Position numbers and translations under genes: made by a program. The notes beneath the pieces were generated by a model. The model ran no database searches and was not told where the DNA came from. It worked only from the letters and a program-made list of their open reading frames with translations. A stretch of DNA of 40,941 nucleotides, taken from contig NZ_ATXH01000023.1 of NCBI RefSeq assembly GCF_000421585.1, forward strand, positions 1 through 40,941, given 5' to 3'. The first letter of the stretch is position 1. Every line of letters starts with the position of its first letter. Below, one piece after another: positions 17,567-26,612 of this stretch. The DNA comes from Thermodesulfatator atlanticus DSM 21156. Lineage in GTDB: Bacteria > Desulfobacterota > Thermodesulfobacteria > Thermodesulfobacteriales > Thermodesulfatatoraceae.

Positions 17567-18127
17567 ATGCTTGAGCTTAAAAAAGATGCATCGCTGATAG
17601 AAGAAATCAGGCAACACGAAGCCCCGGAATATTTTACCCAGTGTTTTCGCTGCGGGGCTTGTTCTGGCATATGTCCGGTTGAAAAAGTCGCTCAGGATTT
17701 CGATCCACGGGTCATTGTGCATGCCCTTCTTTTAGGGCTTAAAGAAAAGCTTCTGGCAGACGATACCATCTGGAAGTGCTCAGGGTGCGGTTCCTGTATC
17801 CCCGTTTGCCCCATGGATGTTAAGCCCATGGAAGTAATCAAGGCGTTAAAGGCCTTGGTTGCGGAAAAGGACCCTGAGTTTGCGCTTGAGATGCGGTTTA
17901 AGGCGGGAAGGCTTGCGCGCGTTAATCCCGAAAAATGTATAGCCTGTTTGACCTGTGTCAGGGATTGTCCTTTTTCAGCACCAGCTATTGTGCCTGATGG
18001 TTATGCGGTTATTGATCCGGAAAAATGTAGGGCGTGTGGTATTTGTGTGGTGGAGTGCCCTGCTCGGGCTATTGAGCTTAATCCGTCGCCGGAAATGGCC
18101 GCGTCCTTAGGAGGCCAGGATGTCTAA
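17567..18127 (+). CDS. HdrC-like protein fused to a 2[4Fe-4S] ferredoxin domain
   Basis: The 186-residue iron-sulfur protein carries four [4Fe-4S] motifs. The N-terminal half is HdrC-like, with CFRCGACSGICP near residue 26 and CSGCGSCIPVCP near 66. The C-terminal half is a bacterial ferredoxin pair with CIACLTCVRDCP and CRACGICVVECP. No transmembrane segments, so it is soluble. It probably carries electrons between HdrA and MetV/MetF. In Moorella an HdrC is accompanied by HdrB with CCG domains; no HdrB is visible here, and the added ferredoxin may replace part of that path (inference). Its start is 3 bases after the mvhD stop with AAGGAG upstream, and its 3' end overlaps the next gene by 8 bases. 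Confidence 0.85.
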   Translation: MLELKKDASLIEEIRQHEAPEYFTQCFRCGACSGICPVEKVAQDFDPRVIVHALLLGLKEKLLADDTIWKCSGCGSCIPVCPMDVKPMEVIKALKALVAEKDPEFALEMRFKAGRLARVNPEKCIACLTCVRDCPFSAPAIVPDGYAVIDPEKCRACGICVVECPARAIELNPSPEMAASLGGQDV

Positions 18128-18497
18128 GATGAAGCTTTGTGTACTTTGTTGCCATTATACTAACGAAGCCATGCCGGAAGAGCTTGCAGATATTCCGGCA
18201 GAGATCCATATAAAGCGTTTTCCGTGTTCAGGACGTATTGAAGTGGTTGATATTTTGCGGGCTTTTGAAGACGACGCTGAGGGTGTTCTGGTGGCTGGGT
18301 GTGAGCGCAATTCCTGTCATAATCGCACAGGTAGCCTTCGCGCAGCAAAGCGCGTAGAGGCCGCCCGTGAGCTTCTCAAAGAGATAGGCTTTAATCCTCA
18401 AGTGGTGCAGATGGCCTTTGTACCTCGCCTTGATACCGGGGCCTTTATCGAAGAAGTAAAAAAACTTTTTGAAATCATTTTAAAAACTAAGAGTTAG
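18120..18497 (+). CDS. Short MvhD-family protein, cysteine paralogue
   Basis: This 125-residue protein is a compact relative of MvhD. It has KLCVLCCHYTNEA at the N-terminus, FPCSGRIEV at about 34-42, and VAGCERNSCHNRTGS with C61 where the neighbouring mvhD has Sec. It likely binds a [2Fe-2S] or related cluster and works in the same HdrA-MetFV electron path. TAGGAGG just upstream supports the ATG, inside the last 8 bases of the hdrC-like gene. Having Sec and Cys paralogues two genes apart suggests split roles. Domain assignment is from motif similarity only. Confidence 0.8.
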   Translation: MSKMKLCVLCCHYTNEAMPEELADIPAEIHIKRFPCSGRIEVVDILRAFEDDAEGVLVAGCERNSCHNRTGSLRAAKRVEAARELLKEIGFNPQVVQMAFVPRLDTGAFIEEVKKLFEIILKTKS

Positions 18498-18508
18498 AGA
18501 GGATAAGT

Positions 18509-19192
18509 ATGATTATTGCTGAAAGAAAGCCTATTGAGCGTATTCTGCAAATGATTGAACCATATCAAAAAATAGCGGTCTTGGGTTGCAGGGGGTGTGT
18601 GGCGATTTGTTCTGCTGGAGGAGACCGAGAAGTAGAAACTCTCGCTTCGGCCTTAAGGCTTGCCCGTAAAAAGCAGGGCAAACCCCTTGAGACCATTGAA
18701 GAAACTTATGTCAGGCAGTGTGATCCTGAGTATTTAAAACCCCTTGCTGAACTCAAAGAAAAAGTAGAAGCGGTGGTGTCTTTAGCCTGTGGGGTAGGGG
18801 TGAATCTCTGTGCGGATTTGTATCCGGATCTTAAGATTTATCCCGGGGTGGATACCACTTTTTACGGGGCTAACCCTGCCCTTGGTGAGTGGGAGGAAAA
18901 ATGCAGGGGCTGTGGCGACTGCATCATTGATCTGACCGGGGGGATTTGTCCCATTGCCCGTTGCGCCAAAAACTTACTAAACGGCCCGTGTGGTGGTTCT
19001 CAAAATGGCAAATGTGAGATCAACCCTGATACTCCCTGTGTATGGCAAGAAGTCTACGATAGGCTTAAGGCACGGGGGGAGCTTGATCGGCTTACAAAGA
19101 TTTGGCCAGCCAAGAACTGGATCCCTGCAGGATATGGCGGCCCGCGTAGGAGGGTACGCCCAGATCTCCAGATAAACAACAAAAAAGCTTAA
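18509..19192 (+). CDS. metV: Methylene-THF reductase accessory subunit MetV
   Basis: The 227-residue zinc/iron-sulfur partner of MetF in acetogen-type methylene-THF reductase. The N-terminal half has the Cys pair VLGCRGCVAIC and a SLACGVGVNLC segment. The C-terminal half has CRGCGDCIIDLTGGICPIA, RCAKNLLNGPCGG and the CEINPDTPC motif of the MTHFR C-terminal domain family. MetV is expected to pass electrons from Hdr/Mvh-type carriers to the FAD of MetF. It sits between the hdrA-mvhD-hdrC group and metF, as in Moorella-type gene sets, which supports a MetFV-Hdr-Mvh complex. The next gene follows after 13 bases. Confidence 0.92.
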   Translation: MIIAERKPIERILQMIEPYQKIAVLGCRGCVAICSAGGDREVETLASALRLARKKQGKPLETIEETYVRQCDPEYLKPLAELKEKVEAVVSLACGVGVNLCADLYPDLKIYPGVDTTFYGANPALGEWEEKCRGCGDCIIDLTGGICPIARCAKNLLNGPCGGSQNGKCEINPDTPCVWQEVYDRLKARGELDRLTKIWPAKNWIPAGYGGPRRRVRPDLQINNKKA

Positions 19193-19205
19193 CCAGGAGG
19201 AGCAG

Positions 19206-21857
19206 GTGAGCGAGGAAAAGAAATACATAAGCCACTTGGAAAAAGTCCTTAAAGAAGGCCATTTTGCTGTTACCTGTGAAATAGGGCCTCCCAAAAGCGC
19301 TGATGGCGATGTGGTGCGGAAAAAAGCCCGTATTATCTGCGGCTTTGTAGATGCGGCCAATATCACCGATTGTCAGACTGCTATCGTGCGCATGTCCTCT
19401 ATTGCCTCTGGGGTTTTGGTGCGCGAAGAAGGAGTTGAGCCTGTCATTCAGATGACCTGCCGTGACCGCAACCGCATTGGCATACAGGCAGATCTCCTTG
19501 GGGCTTCAGCCCTTGGGATGCGAAATCTCCTCTGTCTTACGGGAGACCACCCTAAATTTGGCAATCATCCTGAGGCCAAGGGTGTTTTTGACCTGGATTC
19601 TATCCAGTTGCTTGACATGGTGCGTCGCATGCGCGACGAGAAAAAATTCCAATGTGGCGAAGAGATAAAAGGAAAGGCTCCAGCGTTCTTTTTAGGGGCT
19701 GCGGAGAACCCCTTTGCAGATCCCTTTGAGTTCCGCGTACAAAGGCTTGCCAAGAAGATGGCTGCCGGGGCGCAGTTCATCCAGACCCAGATCGTCTATA
19801 ACCTTGAGCGTTTCCGCAAGTTTATGGAAATGGCAAGGGACATGGGCTTAACAGAAAAGATTTTTATCCTGGCAGGTATTACCCCGCCCAAATCTTTTGG
19901 TATGGCGCGGTATATGAAGCATTTTGTCCCAGGGCTTGATGTGCCTGATGAGATCCTTAAACGCCTTAAAGATGCTAAGGACGCCCGGGAAGAAGGCATA
20001 AAAATAGCAGTCGAAATAATCGAAGCATGCCGCGAGATCCCAGGTATTGCTGGTGTTCATATCATGGCCATTGAATGGGAAGAAGCCGTGCCAGAGATTG
20101 TAAAGCGTGCTGGGCTTCATCCACGGCCTCTGGCTGAAGAAGTCAAGCCCCCGCGGGTGGAAAGGCCTGTGGAGATTGTTCCGGAAAAGGCCGCCGAAGA
20201 GGCTCCCGCTGAAGTCCCAGAGGAAGTGCCTCCTAAGGTGGAGGTGCCTGTTGAGGCCCTCAAACAGGTGTTTTCATCTTTACATAGCAGCCTTGAGGCC
20301 CTGCGTGACGGGGTGAACATGCTTCATGACGGGCTTGCGAGCCTTGAGCGCCTTCTTCTTGGTGGCAAAGCCCCTGAAGTAGCGCCTGAGGAAAAACCAG
20401 CACCACCTGAAGCACCAGCTGTTTCCAAAGAAGAAGAAAAGGCGAAAAAAGTTGCCGATCTTCTTTCTGCTGCCAAGGCCGCTGAGGAGGGAAAAGATCT
20501 AGAGAAGGCCCTTTCCCTTTATAAGCAGGTTCTTTCCCTTGAGCCTGAAAACGAACTTGCCAAGACCCGTATTCCAGATATCGAAAAAGAGCTGAAGATA
20601 GCTGGGTTAGTTAAAAAGGCCCAAGAAAAACTTGAGGCTCAAGAGCTTGATGAAGCAGAAAAGCTTTTTAAGGAAGTCCTTGCCTTAAATCCTGAGGAAG
20701 GGCAGGCCAAAGAAGGCCTTGAAAAGATAAAGGCCTTACAGGCTGAGCGAGAAAAGCCGCCAGTTGCCGAGCCAAAGCCAGAAGAAACTAAACCAGAAGA
20801 AGCTAAGCCGGCAGAAGCGGCAAGGCCTGTGGCAGAGGCCCCGGAGGTCTCTGAGCTTTTCGTTTTTCCAGATCTTGGCACCGAGTATCGGGATGTTTCT
20901 GAGCGTGCCGCGGGGATCCCTGAAGATATATACAAAGAGCCAGGCACTGCCTGGATCAAAGAGGTAACTCTTGGGGACGGAGACAAGAAGATAGCCTTTG
21001 GAGGGACTAATGTTTTACCCTTCCATCTTTTTGAAGGTGAGATGAAAAACCCGCCGCGGGTGGCCATGGAAGTATTAGACGTTAAGCCTGAGGACTGGCC
21101 TGAGTCCCTGGCCAAATATTTTTCAGATGTTTTTGATGATCCTGGTGCCTGGGCCAAAAAATGCGTTGAGGTTTATGGTGCTGAGGCGATCAACGTCTAT
21201 CTTGTTGGAACGGATCCCAATTTTCTTAACCTTGGTCCTGATCATGCGGCCAAGGTGGTTGAAAAGGTGGCCAAGGCGGTAGATGTGCCCCTGGTTATCT
21301 GGGGTTCTGGCTCTCCTGAAAAAGACGTTGAAGTCATCAGAGAAGTGGCCAATGTGCTTGGCGCCAAAAACGTCATGGTTGGCCCGGTGGTAGATACGAA
21401 TCACAGGGCCCTTGGGGCTACGGCCATGGGATATGGCTACGCCCTTATCGCCTCAAGCCCCATTGATGTTAACCTTGCTAAACAGCTCAACATCTTGCTT
21501 GAAAACGTAGGGGTGCCTCTTGATCGCATTGGCATGGACCCCTCTGTTGGAGCGGTGGGTTACGGGCTTGAATATACCTATTCAGTAATGGAGCGCATCA
21601 GACTTGCCGCACTTTATGCCGGAGACGATAAGCTCCAGGTGCCTTTTGTCATCAACGTAGGCCGCGAAGTCTGGAAGACCAAAGAAGCAGGGCTTCCCAC
21701 CGACGAAATCATCGGCGAGCAGGAAGTGCGCGGCATAGCCCTTGAGGCCATCACGGCCATTTCTCTTCTTATGGCTGGGGGAGATTTCCTTGTGATGAGG
21801 CATCCTAAAGCCATAGAAGTTACCCAGAAAATTATCAAAGGCCTTATGGCCCAATAA
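19206..21857 (+). CDS. Fusion: methylene-THF reductase (MetF) - TPR linker - corrinoid protein small subunit (AcsD)
   Basis: One 883-residue polypeptide joins two pathway enzymes. Residues about 5-308 are MetF (TIM barrel; VTCEIGPPKSADGD, TCRDRNR, LLCLTGDHP, QTQIVYNLERF). It is the short form needing MetV, encoded directly upstream. About 310-410 is a Pro/Glu-rich linker with a short helical segment. About 411-512 looks like two tetratricopeptide-type helical repeats (LYKQVLSLEPEN and LFKEVLALNPEE as matching units). About 513-547 is a second Pro/Glu linker. About 548-883 is AcsD/CdhD (IAFGGTNVLPFHLFEGEM, GADPNF-like VGTDPNFLNL, GMDPSVGAVGYGLEYTYS). AGGAGG lies 5 bases before the GTG start at 19206. 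No stop or frame break occurs between modules. Inferred role: tethering methyl-THF production to the methyl acceptor CoFeSP. Confidence 0.92.
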   Translation: MSEEKKYISHLEKVLKEGHFAVTCEIGPPKSADGDVVRKKARIICGFVDAANITDCQTAIVRMSSIASGVLVREEGVEPVIQMTCRDRNRIGIQADLLGASALGMRNLLCLTGDHPKFGNHPEAKGVFDLDSIQLLDMVRRMRDEKKFQCGEEIKGKAPAFFLGAAENPFADPFEFRVQRLAKKMAAGAQFIQTQIVYNLERFRKFMEMARDMGLTEKIFILAGITPPKSFGMARYMKHFVPGLDVPDEILKRLKDAKDAREEGIKIAVEIIEACREIPGIAGVHIMAIEWEEAVPEIVKRAGLHPRPLAEEVKPPRVERPVEIVPEKAAEEAPAEVPEEVPPKVEVPVEALKQVFSSLHSSLEALRDGVNMLHDGLASLERLLLGGKAPEVAPEEKPAPPEAPAVSKEEEKAKKVADLLSAAKAAEEGKDLEKALSLYKQVLSLEPENELAKTRIPDIEKELKIAGLVKKAQEKLEAQELDEAEKLFKEVLALNPEEGQAKEGLEKIKALQAEREKPPVAEPKPEETKPEEAKPAEAARPVAEAPEVSELFVFPDLGTEYRDVSERAAGIPEDIYKEPGTAWIKEVTLGDGDKKIAFGGTNVLPFHLFEGEMKNPPRVAMEVLDVKPEDWPESLAKYFSDVFDDPGAWAKKCVEVYGAEAINVYLVGTDPNFLNLGPDHAAKVVEKVAKAVDVPLVIWGSGSPEKDVEVIREVANVLGAKNVMVGPVVDTNHRALGATAMGYGYALIASSPIDVNLAKQLNILLENVGVPLDRIGMDPSVGAVGYGLEYTYSVMERIRLAALYAGDDKLQVPFVINVGREVWKTKEAGLPTDEIIGEQEVRGIALEAITAISLLMAGGDFLVMRHPKAIEVTQKIIKGLMAQ

Positions 21858-21875
21858 AAATTAAGGGGGTTTTGG

Positions 21876-24098
21876 ATGTCGAAGATTATTGCCACGGCAG
21901 CAATTAGAGGCGCTCATAAAATCGTTGAAGAAGCGCTTGCTAAATATGAAGAAGCCGTAAAGAAATTCGGGAAAGACCAGGAAATAGGATTTCCGAACAC
22001 GGCTTATTACCTCCCCATTATCTATTCCATGCTGGGATATCCGGTGAAAAAACTTGGAGATTGTCAGGAGGTGCTTGAAGAGGCCAAAAGGCTTTTGCCT
22101 CCGGTGCCAAGTGAACACATGTGGCTGCCGTATCTGGGGCCCGCCCTTGATGCCGGCGTGGCGACCTTTTTCGCCGAGGAAATCATTGAAGCTATTCGCT
22201 ATCTGGAAAACCCAAATTTTTACACCAAAACCGAAGAGCCTTTGGAAGACAACATCTGGCTTGGGGCCGCTGATGACGTCATCTTTCGTAAGAGGGGCGT
22301 TGAGTTTGTGGATGGTACTGCTCCTGGTTTTGCAGCTTGCCTTGGGGCGCCACCTGACAAAGAAATAGCACAAAAAATTGCCCATGAACTCCTTGAGAAA
22401 AACCTCTACGTCTTTATGCATTCAGACACCGGCGGGGTGCGCATGGCCGAGCAGTTAAAAGAATTGAATGTCCAGCTCGGCTGGCCTACACGCCTAATAC
22501 CTTTTGGTCCTTATACCAGTTCGGTGGTTTTTGCTATTGGTTTTGCCTGCCGTGTGGCCCTTGCCTTTGGTGGCATAAAACCTGGTGATTACATGGGTAA
22601 CCTTCTTTACAACAAAGACAGGACTTTTGCCTTTGTGCTGGCCTTTGGGCCTGTTTCTGACGAATGGTATGCCAATGCGGCGGGTGCTATCAACTGGGGG
22701 TTTCCCACCATTTCTGATTGGGATATTCCAGAGATCAAGCCCTGGGGTGTTTGCACCTACGAACACGTTGTTTCCAAAGTTCCGTACGAAGAGATGGTTG
22801 ATAGAGCCCTTGAGGTAAGAGGGCTCAAAGTCACGGCGGTGAAGCTAGATATCCCGGTGGCTTATGCTCCGGCCTTTGAGGGTGAGCGCGTGCGTAAAGG
22901 GGATCTTTACCTTGAATGTGGTGGTGGCCGCACCCCTGCCGTAGAGCTTTTGGTAACCAAGTCCGTTGATGAAGTCGAAGACGGAAAAATCGAAGTCATT
23001 GGTCCGGAGATTAACGAAGTTGAAAAGCTTGGCCTTGAAGGGCCACCTTACCGCCTTCCTTTTGCGGTCCTGGTAGAAGTGGCCGGGGCTAATATGCAAG
23101 AGGATTTTGAGGCCATCCTTGAGCGTCAGTTCCACCACCTAATTAACTATGCCCAGGGCATCATGCACGTTGGGCAGCGAAATATCATGTGGTTGCGCAT
23201 AAGTAAGGCTGCCGTGGAAAAGGGCTTTCTCTTTCGCCATATCGGGGAGATCCTTTACGCTAAACTGCGCCAGGAATTCGGTGCTATCGTGGATAAATGT
23301 CAGGTAACCATCTACACCGAAGAAGAAAAAGTTAAGGAGATTCTTGAGCTTGCCAAGCAGGTCTATGCCCGTCGTGACGAAAAGATTGCGGGCATGACGG
23401 ACGAAAGTGTTGATGTTTACTATTCCTGCACGCTTTGCCAGAGCTTTGCGCCAAGCCATGTCTGTGTGATCACTCCTGAACGGATTGGCATGTGCGGGGC
23501 GTATAACTGGCTTGATGGCAAGGCCTGCTATGAGATTAACCCCACTGGCCCGAATCAACCTATTGAAAAAGGCGAGCTCATTGACGAACGCCTCGGGCAA
23601 TATAGCGGGATAAACGAATACGTTAAGCAGGCCTCTCGCGGAAAGGTAGAAAGGGTAAGCCTTTATAGCATCATGGTTGATCCCATGACGGCTTGCGGAT
23701 GCTTTGAGTGTATCGCAGCCATGCTCCCCACCTGTAACGGTATCATGATAGTGAACCGCGATTATCTAGGTCTTACTCCCTCGGGGATGAAATTCACCAC
23801 CATGGCCGGGATGGTTGGTGGTGGTCAGGTTACTCCTGGGTTCATGGGTGTTTCCAAACATTATATTACCTCGCGCAAGTTCTTGATTGCTGAGGGAGGT
23901 CTTAAGCGGGTGGTATGGATGCCTAAAAATCTTAAAGAAGAGCTTAAAGACAAACTTAAGGCCCGCGCCGAAGAACTCGGTATTCCCGATCTTATCGACA
24001 AGATAGCCGATGAAACCGTGGCTAATACCGAAGAAGAGGTCCTTGAGTGGATCGAAAAGGTGGGGCACCCGGTAAAAGAATTGCCACCACTTATGTAG
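21876..24098 (+). CDS. acsB: CO-methylating acetyl-CoA synthase
   Basis: Bacterial ACS condenses CO, the methyl group of CoFeSP and CoA to acetyl-CoA at the Ni-Ni-[4Fe-4S] A-cluster. The 740-residue protein contains all A-cluster ligands: C518, C521, C530 and C540, plus the distal-nickel motif C607-G608-C609. Each is exactly 12 residues later than the known Moorella positions (506, 509, 518, 528, 595-597), so spacing is fully conserved. The N-terminal CODH-contact region and the central domain are present, so this is the full bacterial form and not the short archaeal CdhC. It starts 18 bases after the metF-acsD fusion and precedes acsC by 28 bases. Confidence 0.97.
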   Translation: MSKIIATAAIRGAHKIVEEALAKYEEAVKKFGKDQEIGFPNTAYYLPIIYSMLGYPVKKLGDCQEVLEEAKRLLPPVPSEHMWLPYLGPALDAGVATFFAEEIIEAIRYLENPNFYTKTEEPLEDNIWLGAADDVIFRKRGVEFVDGTAPGFAACLGAPPDKEIAQKIAHELLEKNLYVFMHSDTGGVRMAEQLKELNVQLGWPTRLIPFGPYTSSVVFAIGFACRVALAFGGIKPGDYMGNLLYNKDRTFAFVLAFGPVSDEWYANAAGAINWGFPTISDWDIPEIKPWGVCTYEHVVSKVPYEEMVDRALEVRGLKVTAVKLDIPVAYAPAFEGERVRKGDLYLECGGGRTPAVELLVTKSVDEVEDGKIEVIGPEINEVEKLGLEGPPYRLPFAVLVEVAGANMQEDFEAILERQFHHLINYAQGIMHVGQRNIMWLRISKAAVEKGFLFRHIGEILYAKLRQEFGAIVDKCQVTIYTEEEKVKEILELAKQVYARRDEKIAGMTDESVDVYYSCTLCQSFAPSHVCVITPERIGMCGAYNWLDGKACYEINPTGPNQPIEKGELIDERLGQYSGINEYVKQASRGKVERVSLYSIMVDPMTACGCFECIAAMLPTCNGIMIVNRDYLGLTPSGMKFTTMAGMVGGGQVTPGFMGVSKHYITSRKFLIAEGGLKRVVWMPKNLKEELKDKLKARAEELGIPDLIDKIADETVANTEEEVLEWIEKVGHPVKELPPLM

Positions 24099-24126
24099 CG
24101 TAAAAAAGAAAAGAGAGGGGTAGAAG

Positions 24127-25479
24127 ATGGGACTCACTGGCATTCAGATTCTTGGCATGCTTCCTAAAAAGAACTGTAAGGAATGTGGTTTTCCTACTTG
24201 TCTTGCTTTTGCCATGAAGGTAGCAGCTGGGCAGGCAGATATAGCAGCTTGTCCCTACGTTTCAGAAGAAGCCAAGGAAAAGATAGCTGAGGCTTCAGCT
24301 CCACCTATTCGTACGGTAAAGCTTGGAAGCGGCGAAAACGTCCTTGCCATAGGTGGCGAGACTGTGCTTTTCAGGCACGAAAAACGCTTTGAACATCCAC
24401 CTGCTATCGGCATTCTGGTGCGCACCAACATGGACGAAGCCGAGATAGACGCAAGGATTGAAAAGTTCAAAAAATACCGCTGGGAAAGGGTCGGGGTGGA
24501 GCTCAGGCCTGAGGTTATAGCAGTAGAAGATGTTGATGGTGATGCGGCAAAATTTGCGGCTTCAGTCAAAAAAATTCGCGAAGCTGCTCCTGAAGCCGTC
24601 CTTGTCTTGATGAGCGAGAAGAAAGAGGTTCTTGCCGCCGGGGCCAAGGAATGTGGTGAATACAAGGCCCTTCTTTACGGTGTCACCCTTGATAACCTGA
24701 AAGAAATGGCTGAGCTTGCCAAAGAGGTTGGCTTTCCCGTGGGGGTAAAAGCTGATTCTTTGGCTGAGGCCTCGCGCATATCTGAAGAACTAATGAAAGC
24801 AGGCATCAAAGACATTGTTCTTGATACAGGCCCACGAGGTGTGCGTGAGCTTTATGAAGACCAGGTTATTATGAGGCGTGCGGCCATTAAAAAGCGCTAC
24901 AAGCCCTTTGGTTTCCCAAGCATTACTTTTCCTTACCGTTACACGGATAACATTGTCCTGGAATACATGATTGCCTCGGTGTTGGTGGCTAAATATGCGG
25001 GGATGATTATGCTCTCAGACTTCAGGCCGGATCTTCTCTTCCCGCTTATGGTGGAAAGAATGAACATCTTTACCGACCCGCAGCGGCCTTTGGTGGTGGA
25101 AGAGGGCATTTATCCGTTAAACGGGCCAGACGAAAATTCTCCAGTTATCATCACCTGCAACTTTGCCCTTACCTACTTTATTGTTTCTGGCGAAGTGGAG
25201 GGAAGCAGGGTCCCCACCTGGATGCTCATCAAGGACACCGAAGGCCTTTCAGTGCTCACGGCCTGGGCTGCAGGAAAGTTTGGTGCTGATACCATTGCGG
25301 ATTTTGTAAAAAAATGCGGCATTGCTGAAAAAGTGAAACACCGAAAGCTTATTATTCCGGGCTATCTTGCGGGGATAAAAGGGGAGCTTGAAGAAGAGCT
25401 TCCTGACTGGGAAATCATCATTGGCCCGCGCGAGGCAAGTGGTCTTCCTTCATTTTTAAAGGAATGGAAAGCAGCCTAA
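24127..25479 (+). CDS. acsC: Corrinoid/iron-sulfur protein large subunit
   Basis: Large (gamma) subunit of CoFeSP, which carries the methyl group on its cobamide and delivers it to AcsB. The 450-residue protein has the N-terminal [4Fe-4S] domain with C17, C20, C25 and C42, then a TIM barrel (about 90-315) and the C-terminal cobamide-binding domain (TCNFALTYFIVSGEVE onward, with LSVLTAWAAGKFG). Its partner small subunit AcsD is the C-terminal part of the 19206-21857 fusion, so the heterodimer should carry MetF as an attached domain. AGAGAGGGG precedes the ATG. A degraded repeat element separates it from acsE. Confidence 0.97.
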   Translation: MGLTGIQILGMLPKKNCKECGFPTCLAFAMKVAAGQADIAACPYVSEEAKEKIAEASAPPIRTVKLGSGENVLAIGGETVLFRHEKRFEHPPAIGILVRTNMDEAEIDARIEKFKKYRWERVGVELRPEVIAVEDVDGDAAKFAASVKKIREAAPEAVLVLMSEKKEVLAAGAKECGEYKALLYGVTLDNLKEMAELAKEVGFPVGVKADSLAEASRISEELMKAGIKDIVLDTGPRGVRELYEDQVIMRRAAIKKRYKPFGFPSITFPYRYTDNIVLEYMIASVLVAKYAGMIMLSDFRPDLLFPLMVERMNIFTDPQRPLVVEEGIYPLNGPDENSPVIITCNFALTYFIVSGEVEGSRVPTWMLIKDTEGLSVLTAWAAGKFGADTIADFVKKCGIAEKVKHRKLIIPGYLAGIKGELEEELPDWEIIIGPREASGLPSFLKEWKAA

Positions 25480-25518
25480 GTCCCTGAGCATGGATAAATG
25501 GATTATGACTTAAAAAAA

Positions 25519-25571
25519 GAGACCTTAAGGATCCGTTCCTATTTTTCGTTTCGAAAAATGGGAACGGATCC
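25519..25571. repeat. Partial MITE-like palindromic element, copy B
   Basis: It begins with GAGACCTT at 25519-25526 and goes straight into the core palindrome GGATCCGTTCC (25529-25539) / GGAACGGATCC (25561-25571). The right terminal repeat and outer spacers are missing. In the acsC-acsE gap it forms a strong stem that could lower read-through or shield transcript ends. Confidence 0.55.
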
Positions 25572-25677
25572 CAAAATAATACGATATGATAGAATGTTAT
25601 TTCCCGCTCAATAAATACGCAGAACTTATGCGGCAGCTTTTACTTCGTATGAAAAACACTTTAGAGGAGGAGGAAAT

Positions 25678-26574
25678 ATGAGTCAGACAGTGGTTTGTAT
25701 TGCTGAGTCCATCAACATTATGTCAAAGACTATTGGTCCGGCAATGCGGGAGCGCAACCCTGAGCCAATCCAAAAAATGGCCAAGGAAGAGACAGAGCTT
25801 GGCGCTGATTATCTTGATTTGAACATTGGGCCTGCCAAAAAAGACGGTCCAGACCTTGCTGCCTGGATTGTAAAGACAGTTCAGGAAGTAGTAGATACAC
25901 CGCTTTCCCTTGATACTACTAACCCTGAAGCCATGATAGCAGGTATTAAGGCCGCTAAGGATCCCAGTAAGGTGCTTATGAATTCTATTTCTGCCCAGCC
26001 TGAGCGCATGGAAAAGCTTATACCCTTTGCCGCTGAGGTTGGTTGTGACGTGGTGGCTCTTTTGTGGGGTCCTGAAGGGATGCCGCGTGATGCCAACGAA
26101 AGGGCGGCTATGGCTGTTGATTTGATTATGGCGCTTAACGAAGCCGGTATCCCCAACGAAAAGATCTGGGTTGATCCCATCGGCACTCCTATCACCCTTG
26201 GTGCAGACCAGATTCTTGAAGGGCTTAATTTCCTGGCCATGCTTTCTGACATTGCCCCAGGGTGTAAGAGCACCATTGGTCTTTCCAACGTTTCTAACGG
26301 GGTTCCCAAGCACCTGCGGCCTTATCTTGACCGGGTTTATCTGATGATGCTCATGAAATACAACATCTATTCCGCAATCCTTAACATATACGACCAGGAG
26401 CTTGTTGAAATTGCCAAAGGAAAACACCCAGAGTGGGTAAAACTGGTGCACGATATGATGGACGGCGACGAACCTGATCCTGCAACCCTTTCACCCAAAG
26501 AACTCGAGATTTATAAGACCGCACGGGTCTTGCTCGGAAAGACTATCTTCTCTGAGTCCTGGCTAGAACTTTAA
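25678..26574 (+). CDS. acsE: Methyl-THF:corrinoid/iron-sulfur protein methyltransferase
   Basis: AcsE transfers the methyl group from 5-methyl-THF to Co(I) of CoFeSP. The 298-residue pterin-binding TIM barrel is longer than the 262-residue Moorella enzyme. Motifs are AESINIMSKTIGPAM, ADYLDLNIGPAKKDG, PLSLDTTNPEAM, NSISAQPERM and STIGLSNVSNGVP, including the Asp/Asn residues that contact the pterin in MeTr proteins. AGAGGAGGAGG lies directly before the ATG. A 198-bp gap with repeat copy B precedes it, and a small CCTGCC/GGCAGG hairpin (about 26579-26602) lies between it and the formate dehydrogenase gene. Confidence 0.95.
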   Translation: MSQTVVCIAESINIMSKTIGPAMRERNPEPIQKMAKEETELGADYLDLNIGPAKKDGPDLAAWIVKTVQEVVDTPLSLDTTNPEAMIAGIKAAKDPSKVLMNSISAQPERMEKLIPFAAEVGCDVVALLWGPEGMPRDANERAAMAVDLIMALNEAGIPNEKIWVDPIGTPITLGADQILEGLNFLAMLSDIAPGCKSTIGLSNVSNGVPKHLRPYLDRVYLMMLMKYNIYSAILNIYDQELVEIAKGKHPEWVKLVHDMMDGDEPDPATLSPKELEIYKTARVLLGKTIFSESWLEL

Positions 26575-26612
26575 AATCCTGCCTTGTAGGCAAAAGGGCA
26601 GGGGGAGGCCAA

